DNA of 64,000 nucleotides from Ornatilinea apprima. GTDB taxonomy: Bacteria > Chloroflexota > Anaerolineae > Anaerolineales > Anaerolineaceae. The stretch covers positions 164,461-228,460 of the forward strand of contig NZ_LGCL01000040.1 of the NCBI RefSeq assembly GCF_001306115.1. Direction: 5' to 3'. Under the pieces are notes generated by a model. It worked only from the letters and a program-made list of their open reading frames with translations. It did not search any database and was not told where the DNA came from. Of this stretch, positions 9,072 through 17,431 are shown piece after piece (the first letter of the stretch is position 1; every line of letters begins with the position of its first letter). A program made the translations under genes and the position numbers.

Positions 9072-10301
9072 TCACATCCCGGGTGGTAAGAAATCGGGGT
9101 TAAAAAGGTCTTGCTGGTAAGGGAATTTTTGTGCCTTGAGGAACTTGAATAACCAGCGGGGTATCCGTCTGTAAATCCAATTGCGAATTCTTCCTTTAAT
9201 ATGTGCCACTTGTAAAGGAAAGATGTATTGGTGTTTTGCCTGCGAGCGGGCAAACTGAATTGTCTGCAGCACCCACACTTCTCCAAATTCATAATGGGGC
9301 GTCCAGCGGAAAATATCATGTATTCCAAAAGGCTGTTTGAAGGTCTTAAAGGCCGGTAAAGTGCCACAAATTTCCAACATGGTCATGGTGCGAATGCACT
9401 TCTCACATTTAGAACAATTATTAACTGCGAAACGATACTTCTCATCCACGCAAACGCGCAAAAATTGTTGAGCAGGTTCCCAGTTGGAAATGGCTGCCAC
9501 TTTCTCCACTCGTGAAGAAGTCGCGCCATGATGAATAATCTTCAGGGTTTCTGTTGAAAGCAGGTGATCAACCATTGGGGAAATCCCCCTGGGGATTAAT
9601 TCATCGAGCGAATAAGAAGAAGGCACCACCAGATTGGCTATCCATCCGTCCAGCGCCAGACCGGCCCCGAAGATCACCCCCGCGTGAGCAATGCCCCATT
9701 TCAGCAACCCGGAAGAAAAATAATGAAGGTTGGTAGCACACGAGATCAGCTCAATCCCCAATGGAGTGAGGTGTCTCTCAAAAATCTGCAGACTCTCCAG
9801 ATAGCTGGCCTGGTTCTGAAAGGGAATATCGAGGCCGTGGATGAACAGCGCGCCACGAACCTGGTATGCCAGGTCTGTCTGATACTCTGGAAGGTGAGAC
9901 ACCAGGGAATGGGAAGAATCGACCCCACCTGAAAAAAGGGTTACCAGATTTTTCCCTGCCCGCTGTGCTGGTAAAGGTTGCAGGTCGTTGGCAATGATAT
10001 TCACCAAACGCATTTGGTTTGGAATCCAGTATGCCATCACCTGCTGATACTCTCGCATGCCGTTCAAGAGGCGCGGCGAAAGAGAGCCTTGAATGGTAAG
10101 GTCTTCACCCAGGACCTGCGCCAGTGGAAGCAGGCTCACCGCGAATGGGTCCGCGCGCCCGCTGACGAACGGCGCGTATTTTTCCGGAAAGCTGAACCAG
10201 GCGATGTCCGGTTTATTCAAGGGGCGATGATCATAGCTGATACGCGCCGAAACAATTACCCGGCCATCATTCGTGTGGATTTCTGGTGTTGAAATAATCA
10301 T
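9072..10301 (-). CDS. PP-loop ATP pyrophosphatase-like protein with QueC-like Cys site (copy B)
   Basis: 409 residues. An N-terminal region of about 115 residues of unknown fold is followed by a PP-loop SGGVDS (residues 124-129), the N-type ATP pyrophosphatase motif that adenylates a substrate. A C-terminal Cys cluster, C-x11-C-x2-C-x2-C, ends in CSKCEKC and resembles the zinc site of QueC. The protein is a clear paralogue of the upstream gene product, with the loop at the same residue numbers. Its ATG overlaps the stop of that gene (ATGA), so translation is coupled. Both follow a flippase gene. QueC itself is shorter (about 220-230 residues), so this is not simply queuosine synthesis. A sugar-amidating or similar activating role in polysaccharide synthesis is only a guess. 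Confidence 0.65.
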   Translation of the reverse strand: MIISTPEIHTNDGRVIVSARISYDHRPLNKPDIAWFSFPEKYAPFVSGRADPFAVSLLPLAQVLGEDLTIQGSLSPRLLNGMREYQQVMAYWIPNQMRLVNIIANDLQPLPAQRAGKNLVTLFSGGVDSSHSLVSHLPEYQTDLAYQVRGALFIHGLDIPFQNQASYLESLQIFERHLTPLGIELISCATNLHYFSSGLLKWGIAHAGVIFGAGLALDGWIANLVVPSSYSLDELIPRGISPMVDHLLSTETLKIIHHGATSSRVEKVAAISNWEPAQQFLRVCVDEKYRFAVNNCSKCEKCIRTMTMLEICGTLPAFKTFKQPFGIHDIFRWTPHYEFGEVWVLQTIQFARSQAKHQYIFPLQVAHIKGRIRNWIYRRIPRWLFKFLKAQKFPYQQDLFNPDFLPPGM

Positions 10302-11536
10302 TCTGCCAGGTTCTCCGGAATGTCAGGATTCTGAACGAACGTATTTTCAGGGTCATTTTCATCGGTCACGCAAAAAACCGATTTCTTTATCCAGTTAGGT
10401 GAATATTTGCGAGCCAGGCGGAGCGGAGTGCCCACCAATATGCCCAGCAAGATGCCGGGGAGCAGCTCTTTACGCTGCTTCCAGGCATACTCAAGGTAAT
10501 CTTTTTCCCCCCGAAACCCAATTTCCATCTGGCTGCCCCACAGGATAAGGTCTTTGAACTTGAAGGGGGATTTCAATGTAGTGAATTTCTCCAGTCGGCC
10601 GATGACATTTAAGTCCATGCGGGTGCGTAAGCACTTGCTGCAGTAGCAACAATTCATATCCGTGTCATCATGCCAATCCAAACACACTCGCAAATTGTTT
10701 TGCGCAGGTTTCCAATCGGAGATGGCTTGTGTTTTCGCAAAACGAGTGAAAGCGCCGCCATGTGTAATCACTTCAAAAGATTCTGTGGCAACCAAGTAAG
10801 TCGTCATGGGGCCGGCAGCCGCGTCTTTGTAACGTTCATACATCCTGCCAGATGGGATTACCATACCGGCCAGAATCGGGCTTATCCCCAGCGCCGCTCC
10901 GACCAAAGGCGCCTCAAGAAGCAGATTGAATGGAATTCGATTTGCCGCAAAGCGCATCAGATTCGTACGCACGGGAATCCATTCTAAATTGAGCTCTTGC
11001 GCCAATGTGGCATATCTTTCTGCCAGATATTCAAATTTTCGCTGATATGCAAGGGGTAGATCAGGCGACCCTTGCAAAAACAGAGCGTATTTCAGCGGCC
11101 ACTGCGGGCTTTTCAAGGAAGGGGTCAACATCTGTTGAATGGTAAAGAACGAATTGACTCCACCTGAGAAAGTGGTTGCATAACCTGCACTGAACTGGTT
11201 TGCAGGCGGTGGGGTTAGATTCTCTGCATGGATGCCTACTTTTTGGAGCAACTGCGGCTGCCAATGGTAAAAAACCCGTTGATATTCACTCAAATTGTAG
11301 ATTAATCGCGGTGACGCCTCTCCCCGGCATTCCACGTCCTCACCCAGGGCCATTGCCACCAGCACCAACGCTGCTAGAGGACTGTCAGCGCGGGTGGAGA
11401 GGGCATGCGCGTAGGCTTGTGGGTAACTGAACCAGATAGAATCGGGAAATCCTGGATTCGGTGCGCGGGTCTCCACGCGCGCTTGCATGCGAACTTCTGA
11501 ACCAGCAGGGACAATTTCGGGTTGGTGAATGATCAT
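10298..11536 (-). CDS. PP-loop ATP pyrophosphatase-like protein, variant loop (copy A)
   Basis: 412 residues, paralogous along its length to the following gene: same start (MII-x-PEI), same spacing, PP-loop at residues 124-129 and the same C-terminal Cys cluster (C-x10-C-x2-C-x2-C, ending CCYCSKC). Here the loop reads SGGVNS, so the Asp of SGGVDS is Asn. That Asp is nearly invariant in active PP-loop enzymes, so this copy may have lost or changed catalysis and could act as a regulatory or scaffold partner. Start ATG is at 11536, four bases after the flippase stop; its end overlaps the next start by four bases. The three genes form an operon on the minus strand. Function not recognised. Confidence 0.62.
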   Translation of the reverse strand: MIIHQPEIVPAGSEVRMQARVETRAPNPGFPDSIWFSYPQAYAHALSTRADSPLAALVLVAMALGEDVECRGEASPRLIYNLSEYQRVFYHWQPQLLQKVGIHAENLTPPPANQFSAGYATTFSGGVNSFFTIQQMLTPSLKSPQWPLKYALFLQGSPDLPLAYQRKFEYLAERYATLAQELNLEWIPVRTNLMRFAANRIPFNLLLEAPLVGAALGISPILAGMVIPSGRMYERYKDAAAGPMTTYLVATESFEVITHGGAFTRFAKTQAISDWKPAQNNLRVCLDWHDDTDMNCCYCSKCLRTRMDLNVIGRLEKFTTLKSPFKFKDLILWGSQMEIGFRGEKDYLEYAWKQRKELLPGILLGILVGTPLRLARKYSPNWIKKSVFCVTDENDPENTFVQNPDIPENLAE

Positions 11537-11540
11537 ACGC

Positions 11541-13070
11541 CTAATCCATGGGTTGGTCAGCTTTTTTTGAGGCAGTGGATTTGTGGAAAACCAGGCGGCT
11601 CTGGCGCAACAGGCCCGGGATGATCTCTCGCCAGGCTTTTTCCAGTTCGCCTCTTTGGGGAAGGAAAACCACCATTAACAGCAGGATCAAACCCATTGCT
11701 GCCACCCGCCAAGCCAAATGCGGAATGGCCAGCGCGGCGGTGAACCCGGCGCCCAGCAGCCCACCCGATTTGATTAACATCGTCCAACTGGCACGGTCGG
11801 GGCGAAACAGCATTCTTCGATGGTGATAGATCAAACTCAAACCGGTCAGCAGCAGATTGACAATCAAACTGGCGACCACCACCGTATATACCCCCAACTG
11901 GGGTAGCAAAAGCGCGGCCAGCAGAATCATGCCTCCCGCGTACAGGCTGCTGTCCAGAACAAGGTATTTCAGGCGCTGGGCGGGTACCAGATCGATATTC
12001 ATGCAGCGGCGGACGACCAGGAAGAAATCACCCAGGAACTGCCAGACCAGAATTCCCTGAGCAGCCAGGAATGCCCGGCTGTAGAGCAAGGGAATCCAAA
12101 TTTCTCGCGTCGCCAGCAGCGTAACAAGGAAAGGAGTGATGATCAATAAACTGAAACGCAGGCCGTCATTCTGCGTTTGGCGCGCCGCTTGCGGCTGCGC
12201 AGACAGGGTTGAGGCAATTTTGGGGAGGATGAACGAGAATAAAATCGCCAATATCAGCCCCATGTAGGCGTCTGAAATGCCAGTTGACACCTGGATGATG
12301 CCGTTGTCTTCCAGCCCTAATTGTTGAATGACCAGGCTGCGGGTGACCAGATTGCTCAAGGTAAGCAGAATTTGAGTGATCACCAGTGGTCCAATATGCC
12401 CAAGCAACATGCGAAAATCCTTGTGAGTAGGGAGAAAGTTCCAAAAGTCCACTGTGTGGCGCGGAAAGATCTTGAACCGGAAAAAGGATACCGCAACCAG
12501 AAAACTGGCCGCCTGCGAAATCAGCAGCGCCCAAATGCCGCCGTCGATATGAAAAAAACCGATCAGGGTAACCGTGATGAACAGACTTGCCCCTGTACCT
12601 AAAATGGATACCAGTGTGTAGGTTTTCCATTCCAGCAGCCCGCGAAACAGATTCTGAAAGAAAAGCGTCTGGAAAACAAAGAACGCGGTGAAAACGCAAA
12701 TCAGAACGTAATTTGCGTAATCGGGGGTGTTGAATACCCACTCGCTGATCGAGCGGGAAAATAAACCCGTCAGCACGATACCCACCAGACCAGTGATGCT
12801 GCCGAGCAAGTACATGCCAGACGCAATGCGATTACGCGCCTGCGCGGCTTGCTCGCTCGCGTTTTCTGCGATCAGTTTGACAAAACCGCTGCCCAAACCG
12901 GCGCTCAAAATCACCTGAAAGGCCAGCACCAGAGAAGTGGCCTGGGCAATCAGGCCGTACCCGCCTGCGCCGGTAAAGGTGGCCAGGGCTTTAGAACGCG
13001 CCAGACTGAAAGCAACCACGGCCGTTTGTTGGATCAAGAAATAGAGAAAAACTTTGGATAACTCAAACAT
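11541..13070 (-). CDS. oligosaccharide flippase (Wzx/MVF superfamily)
   Basis: 509 residues with about 12-14 hydrophobic helices spread over the length and a basic C-terminal tail, the size and layout of O-antigen/polysaccharide flippases (Polysacc_synt family). Early residues (QQTAVVAFSLARSKALATFTG) fit the first two helices with the typical G-x-x-G-Y-G-x-x-A loop after them. Wzx proteins move undecaprenyl-linked repeat units across the cytoplasmic membrane. It is first of three tightly packed genes, with the tandem PP-loop genes behind it, and stands near a pyruvyl transferase and glycosyltransferases, so the region is a polysaccharide export locus. No polymerase (Wzy) is recognised next to it. 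Confidence 0.85.
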   Translation of the reverse strand: MFELSKVFLYFLIQQTAVVAFSLARSKALATFTGAGGYGLIAQATSLVLAFQVILSAGLGSGFVKLIAENASEQAAQARNRIASGMYLLGSITGLVGIVLTGLFSRSISEWVFNTPDYANYVLICVFTAFFVFQTLFFQNLFRGLLEWKTYTLVSILGTGASLFITVTLIGFFHIDGGIWALLISQAASFLVAVSFFRFKIFPRHTVDFWNFLPTHKDFRMLLGHIGPLVITQILLTLSNLVTRSLVIQQLGLEDNGIIQVSTGISDAYMGLILAILFSFILPKIASTLSAQPQAARQTQNDGLRFSLLIITPFLVTLLATREIWIPLLYSRAFLAAQGILVWQFLGDFFLVVRRCMNIDLVPAQRLKYLVLDSSLYAGGMILLAALLLPQLGVYTVVVASLIVNLLLTGLSLIYHHRRMLFRPDRASWTMLIKSGGLLGAGFTAALAIPHLAWRVAAMGLILLLMVVFLPQRGELEKAWREIIPGLLRQSRLVFHKSTASKKADQPMD

Positions 13071-13140
13071 AATCGCGGCAAATGATGAAGACTAATTGAT
13101 TTGATTATAAAGCACGAACGAATCTGTCAGAAAAGTCCAT

Positions 13141-13171
13141 CCCCTCCGGTCTGAATCTCAGGCGGGAGGGG
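13141..13171 (-). terminator. GC-rich hairpin after the GT39-like gene
   Basis: Stem CCCCTCC / GGAGGGG with a loop of about 17 bases, 26 bases after the stop of the GT39-like gene on the minus strand. A TTTTC stretch follows a few bases later, so this is a moderate rho-independent terminator candidate. Confidence 0.5.
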
Positions 13172-13196
13172 TTGAATTTGCGGTAATAAACTGACT

Positions 13197-14972
13197 TCAC
13201 TGAGCAGGATCAACGCTGTAGATATATGTGTTATTGATTTCCGTTTCTTCACGCGCTGTCGAGAGATCCAGCGGGCGTGACAAGGGGTGATGCGCGGCCA
13301 CGCTTTCCAGCGATTGGTCTTCATACGGGTTGACCAGCACGAAGGCGCGGTTATATTCACGCTCTTCCAATTCCCGAAAGGCATCTAAAGAAAGGCCGGC
13401 GCGGCGGGCGTAATACAACACCTGGGCGTCGAGCGGGAAGTCTACCAGAGCCACATCCTCCGGCCCCATGCGACCCTTGAGCCATACCGCGATCTGCTCA
13501 TGCGCGCCGGTAGCGCCTTCGGTCAGGTAGGGAAGGTTGGGCTGGGCTTGCACAACACAAGCGGCGGCCACCATCAGGGTCAGAACGGCCAGCAGGGGGG
13601 ATTCGAGGTTTTGTTTGAAAAACCGTTGGACAACGGCCACCCAACCCGCCGCGGCCCACACCGCCAGCAGGGGCAGGCTGAAGAAAAACAGCTTGGAGAG
13701 CATCTCGGGGCGTTGGAGCGGCATGGCAACCGCGAAGAAGACCAGCGCCGAGGCGAGCACAGGAATTTTATGACGGGTTATCTGGCGGTGCAGGGCCAGC
13801 GAAAAAATCAATCCCAATCCAATGAGAAGAATGGCTGCCAACGGCATGGCCTGGGTAAAGCGCATCCAGATATCGTTGAGGAAGAAAGGCAGGCGGTCAA
13901 CAAACTCTGACCAGGTGAAAGACTGCACGAACTTATTGCCCAACAGAGCGTCTGGGCCGGAGGCAAACAGCACCGGCAAATACAAAATGCCAGCCAACCC
14001 GAGCGCGGCGGCTCCGCTTGTAACCATCCAGGCGAAAAAATGGCCTGGTTTATAAGCCGGGAGGGGTTCTTTCACCAGCAGCGAGAACAACAACCAGGTG
14101 TACAGCACGCCGATGGCGTAAGCCATAACCGGCACGGTGAACAGCCCGAACGCCGATAGCAGCGCGATCCACGCCCAGGCCGCCGGGCTGCGGCGTTTGA
14201 GAGCAACCCCCGCCAGAGTGAAGATCAGCAGGCTGAAAAATCCTAAGAGAGAGTAGCCGCGGGCGTTGGCAGAATAGAATACCATCTGCGGCCACCAGGC
14301 CGCCAGCGCAGCCGCCAGCCATCCAACGGTCCGGCTGTATTGGGATTTCCCCAACAGGTAGGCTGCCGGGATGCACATCATTCCGGCCAGGAAAGCGGGC
14401 AGGCGCACGATCCAAGGGGCGTCACCAAACAGGCGGTAAGCGATGTGCACCAGCAGGGTATGAAAAACATGATTGTTGGGCAGGGAGTAGTCGCTGATAG
14501 CGGCCCAGAATGTGCGGCTGGCAAAGTCGTTGAAGGTGACGGCCTCGTCGTACTGCATGGGTGCGGGGAGAAGCGCCAGACGCGTGAACATGCCGGCAGC
14601 AATGACCAGCCCCAACAGGGCAATTTCCCACCCCTTTGGCAGGGCATCCGCGAGGTCCGCCAGCAAGCGGCGATTGTCTTGCCCGAGTTCTCTGATATGC
14701 TCGCGGCCCCATTGGATTGCCGCCGCTGCGCGCGCCGGTTGGGTCAGCACAGCTGCGCCAGCCAGTAAAATAAGAAAACCGATCCCGGCCAGGCCTGCCC
14801 GGGCAACGGCGATTTGCGGCAGGTCCAGGGCTTCCATCTGGTTGTCGGCTGAAAGCGGATCGAAAAGGAGATGCAGCGCAGAAAGCGGGGCCAGGCCAGG
14901 CAGCATCAGCAGTATGCCGGTCGCGATGAGCAAGATTTCCAGATTTTTAAGCGGTTGGGTGGATTGTTTCAT
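13197..14972 (-). CDS. GT39/PMT-like membrane glycosyltransferase (ArnT-type GT-C fold)
   Basis: 591 residues with about twelve membrane helices. After two N-terminal helices and a soluble stretch (about 80-115), the GT-C core begins with the catalytic loop YDEAVTF (Asp142-Glu143), followed by the N-N-H-V-F-H-T-L helix and the R-L-P-A-F segment seen in PMT_2/ArnT-like proteins. Such enzymes take sugar from a polyprenyl phosphate on the outer face of the membrane. The C-terminal 100 residues are soluble. The extra pair of helices before the DE loop is unusual for ArnT-like enzymes. The gene stands alone between two terminator-like hairpins. Donor and acceptor are unknown. Confidence 0.8.
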   Translation of the reverse strand: MKQSTQPLKNLEILLIATGILLMLPGLAPLSALHLLFDPLSADNQMEALDLPQIAVARAGLAGIGFLILLAGAAVLTQPARAAAAIQWGREHIRELGQDNRRLLADLADALPKGWEIALLGLVIAAGMFTRLALLPAPMQYDEAVTFNDFASRTFWAAISDYSLPNNHVFHTLLVHIAYRLFGDAPWIVRLPAFLAGMMCIPAAYLLGKSQYSRTVGWLAAALAAWWPQMVFYSANARGYSLLGFFSLLIFTLAGVALKRRSPAAWAWIALLSAFGLFTVPVMAYAIGVLYTWLLFSLLVKEPLPAYKPGHFFAWMVTSGAAALGLAGILYLPVLFASGPDALLGNKFVQSFTWSEFVDRLPFFLNDIWMRFTQAMPLAAILLIGLGLIFSLALHRQITRHKIPVLASALVFFAVAMPLQRPEMLSKLFFFSLPLLAVWAAAGWVAVVQRFFKQNLESPLLAVLTLMVAAACVVQAQPNLPYLTEGATGAHEQIAVWLKGRMGPEDVALVDFPLDAQVLYYARRAGLSLDAFRELEEREYNRAFVLVNPYEDQSLESVAAHHPLSRPLDLSTAREETEINNTYIYSVDPAQ

Positions 14973-15111
14973 AATTCAAGAAGATTGACCAGGATGGGTT
15001 GTAGAAGATGATATGGTTAATTTTATCGGAATATGAAAATAGAATAGCGAAATAAAGGCGCCAAAGATACCGTCAGCAAGGAACTTTAATCCAGCAATCT
15101 GACACCATAAG

Positions 15112-15141
15112 AAACAAAAATCTGCCCTGGTGGGCAGATTT
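15112..15141 (-). terminator. rho-independent terminator after the methyltransferase gene
   Basis: A perfect 10-bp stem (AAATCTGCCC / GGGCAGATTT, 15118-15141) with a four-base loop. On the minus strand it is followed by TTTTTGTTTC. It lies 18 bases after the stop of the methyltransferase gene. Confidence 0.88.
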
Positions 15142-15159
15142 GAATCATTGGATTAATGG

Positions 15160-16059
15160 TCAGGATTGTTTTTCAGACAGCCGAAAATCGTAAATGCCAT
15201 TGGCAACCGGGAAGCGCAGCCCGCATTGACTGCAAACCAGTTGAGGCGGCGTGTCTTCCAGTGGCGCGCCGCAAGATGGGCACTTGAAGAATTGTCCCGC
15301 TTGCGCGGCGGGAGTATCTCCAATCGCTTTGGTGCGCAGGAATATGCTGGGGGAAAGCTGCCACCACTCTCCGGTGAGCTGCAGCACCTGATCCATCCAC
15401 ACCAGCAGCTTCAGGGGTACGATCTTTTTCAGGAATCCGACGCGGAAATGCGAAACCGTCAGCGTGCGCTGAATGGCGAACTTGCTCAATCCTAACCAGG
15501 CGCGCACTGTGAGTGGATGAAAATCAAAATTCAGGTCGGCAAATTCAATCGGTTCGGGAGAAAATGGATTCCAGGCCTGCCGGTGGAAGGTGTAGCGCAG
15601 GATCGACTTGAGATTGCGCTTGTTGGCATATTCCAAAATAAAAATGGCGCCCGTTTGTAACACGGAGCGAACCTGGTCCAGGGCAGCGCGCGCGTCGGCC
15701 ATGTGATGGAGGGTGCGGATCATGGTCGCGCCGTCAAACAAGCCGGAGACAAACGGCAGATGATAAATATCAGCGGCGATATATTTATATTTTGGGCTGT
15801 CGCCCAGCCGCTCGCGGGCTTGTTGGAGCTGTGTGGTGGAATAGTCCAGCAGCACAATTTGTTCATACCCTTCATAGCGGTGCGTGTTGCGGCCTGCGCC
15901 AGCGCCCAATTCCAGCATTCTCGCCCCGCCCTTTGGCAGCAGGCGGCGTAAAGCTATTGCTTCAACGGCATCTTCATAAGCGCGACCGCCTTTTTCCCAG
16001 AAGCTTTGCTGGTAATCGGATCCTTCGTAATTACAGACCGGGGGGGTATCTACATTCAT
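15160..16059 (-). CDS. class I SAM-dependent methyltransferase with C-terminal zinc ribbon
   Basis: 299 residues. Motif I is LELGAGAGRN (about 48-57), followed by LLDYS and AADIYHLPF, a standard Rossmann methyltransferase of the Methyltransf_11 type. The last 45 residues hold two Cys pairs (CPSCG and CSQCG, about residues 256-285) and an F-P-V-x-N-G-I motif. That arrangement is the Trm112-like zinc ribbon often joined to uncharacterised bacterial methyltransferases. Its ATG is about 19 bases beyond the 3' end of the SRP RNA gene, on the same strand, and it has its own terminator. It may be expressed by read-through from the strong ffs promoter. Substrate unknown; a lipid-linked sugar or small molecule would fit the surroundings. 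Confidence 0.85.
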   Translation of the reverse strand: MNVDTPPVCNYEGSDYQQSFWEKGGRAYEDAVEAIALRRLLPKGGARMLELGAGAGRNTHRYEGYEQIVLLDYSTTQLQQARERLGDSPKYKYIAADIYHLPFVSGLFDGATMIRTLHHMADARAALDQVRSVLQTGAIFILEYANKRNLKSILRYTFHRQAWNPFSPEPIEFADLNFDFHPLTVRAWLGLSKFAIQRTLTVSHFRVGFLKKIVPLKLLVWMDQVLQLTGEWWQLSPSIFLRTKAIGDTPAAQAGQFFKCPSCGAPLEDTPPQLVCSQCGLRFPVANGIYDFRLSEKQS

Positions 16060-16077
16060 CCATCATTCTCGTTTAAT

Positions 16078-16190
16078 AAAATAGTCCGGGCAGGTATCCC
16101 GGCGGCGCCCAGAGTTGCCTCCTTACCGTTGCTTCCTCTCGGACCTGGCGGGGTTCGGTGGTTTCTGCCGCGCCGGTCCCACCCGGACGT
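16078..16190 (-). ncRNA. ffs: small bacterial signal recognition particle RNA (4.5S type)
   Basis: On the minus strand the conserved SRP domain IV is present: CCAGGTCC, a GAGA tetraloop, then GGAAGCAAC, closely matching the usual CAGGTCCGGAAGGAAGCAGC. The ends pair perfectly (GTCCGGG near the 5' end, CCCGGAC at the 3' end), with further inner helices, giving one long hairpin of about 113 nt. The 3' helix runs into TATTTTATT, a terminator-like tail. A consensus promoter lies at the right distance upstream. The tetraloop is GAGA, a GNRA variant, rather than the commoner GGAA. It binds Ffh in co-translational targeting. Confidence 0.93.
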
Positions 16191-16196
16191 GGCTTA

Positions 16197-16225
16197 AGGA
16201 TACCGCGAGCGGGGCAAGGTGTCAA
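16197..16225 (-). promoter_or_regulatory. ffs promoter
   Basis: TTGACA (16225-16220), a 17-bp spacer and TATCCT (16202-16197) on the minus strand. The expected start, seven bases after the -10 box, falls at about 16190, just where the terminal helix of the SRP RNA begins. Confidence 0.85.
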
Positions 16226-16273
16226 TCATTTCCATAGCCGGATTGAGAAATTGTGTCACCTGGCTATAGATTT

Positions 16274-17392
16274 TTATGGACTGGGAAGCTTCGCGAGGTA
16301 ATAATTCAGGTCTTTTTCGGAATAATCTACCACTGGCTGCCCATTGGGGTGAATAAAACCAATTTCAACTTGCTCAGAATTGTACCTGACCCAAAGAGCC
16401 GCGTCTTGCTCTGTGTCCCCGAAGCCCGCGGCCAGCATGGTTAAATCGACATCCGGGTGTTTCTGGTAATAGGGAGAGAAATTTCCGCCCCAGGCGCCCA
16501 CATCACCGGCGACGAGGTAAACTGGTTTCTGGCGGGCAGCGGGGACGAGGGTTTCATTCAAGATTGAATCAAAATTAGGGTCTCCATAATTTTCTTTGGC
16601 ATTGGGTGCGGCGGCAGCAACCCCGCTTTCAAATAGGGCGGTGATTGTTTCAGCAGGGATAAAAAGCACTTTGTGCATCATTACAAAAAAGAATTTAACT
16701 TGAGGGTCAGATAATGCCGCTTCAATGGCCTGCTCGAAAAACGCTTTTTGGGATTCGGTGATTTTCCCTGGGTCTATTTCCGTATCCAGAATGATGAAGG
16801 CCGCCGGCCCGTGCTGGAAGGTGTAATAGGTAGGCCCGTAGCGTTGCTCGTAAAAGGCGCGATCGCGCACATCGTGGTTGCCCACAGCGTTATAGACAGG
16901 CATCTCCAGACGGTCCAACACACTCGATTCGAGTTGCTCCAGGTAGACCATGCTGGGATTAGGAACCGTGTCGCCCAACAAAAAAAGCATATCCAAATCC
17001 ATGGCATTAATGGTTGGAACCATCTCAACAAATGTGGAAGCCGGGTGCGGGTGTTCTTCTCCAGGCCGCCCATAGACGTGCCCGGCTGCCAGAAACGCGT
17101 ACTCACCGGCTGGTCTGCTCATCAAATCCACCTGGTTCAGGCTGACCCGGTTGGGGTTGATGGTCAGCGCCTGGCGAATGGATTCTTGATCTGGCTGCTG
17201 CGTGGGTTCGGGTGCCTCCGTGGGCGCGGCAACTGGCTGCGATGCAGAAGTGAATGCCAGCGCCAGCCTTAGTTTGGAAAGTCCGCCGCTTTTTTGAAAA
17301 ACTATTCCGGCCAGAAAACTGCCCGCCAGCATTAACAAGAGCAAGGTGATGCAGGCCAGATGGGATAAACTTCGAGATGATCGATTCTTCAT
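16274..17392 (-). CDS. membrane-anchored calcineurin-like metallophosphoesterase, degenerate metal site
   Basis: About 372 residues. An N-terminal hydrophobic helix (about 13-35) serves as signal anchor, followed by a Pro/Thr/Gln-rich linker, then a metallophosphoesterase fold with LLGD (near 145), GNHD (near 180) and an M-M-H-K motif (near 245). The first Asp of the usual D-x-H is missing (the strand reads A-A-G-H) and the final G-H-x-H is replaced by A-G-D-V-G, so metal binding may be altered. The frame also offers a TTG at 17416, but the ATG at 17392 with GGAAAG before it is better. It is the last gene of the DUF4956-CotH-VTC set, 39 bases behind VTC, and probably acts on the outer face of the membrane. 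Confidence 0.75.
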   Translation of the reverse strand: MKNRSSRSLSHLACITLLLLMLAGSFLAGIVFQKSGGLSKLRLALAFTSASQPVAAPTEAPEPTQQPDQESIRQALTINPNRVSLNQVDLMSRPAGEYAFLAAGHVYGRPGEEHPHPASTFVEMVPTINAMDLDMLFLLGDTVPNPSMVYLEQLESSVLDRLEMPVYNAVGNHDVRDRAFYEQRYGPTYYTFQHGPAAFIILDTEIDPGKITESQKAFFEQAIEAALSDPQVKFFFVMMHKVLFIPAETITALFESGVAAAAPNAKENYGDPNFDSILNETLVPAARQKPVYLVAGDVGAWGGNFSPYYQKHPDVDLTMLAAGFGDTEQDAALWVRYNSEQVEIGFIHPNGQPVVDYSEKDLNYYLAKLPSP

Positions 17393-17431
17393 TAACGGTC
17401 TTTCCAGGGCTTTCAAAGAACAGACCGGCGG

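Noticed and set aside
10298..11536. Asparagine synthase or GMP synthase
   Set aside because: Only the PP-loop is shared; there is no glutaminase domain, and the C-terminal Cys cluster and overall layout differ.
16210..16273. Terminator hairpin for the metallophosphoesterase gene
   Set aside because: A weak stem around ATAGCC/GGCTAT exists but has a long loop, no T tract and overlaps the ffs promoter region.
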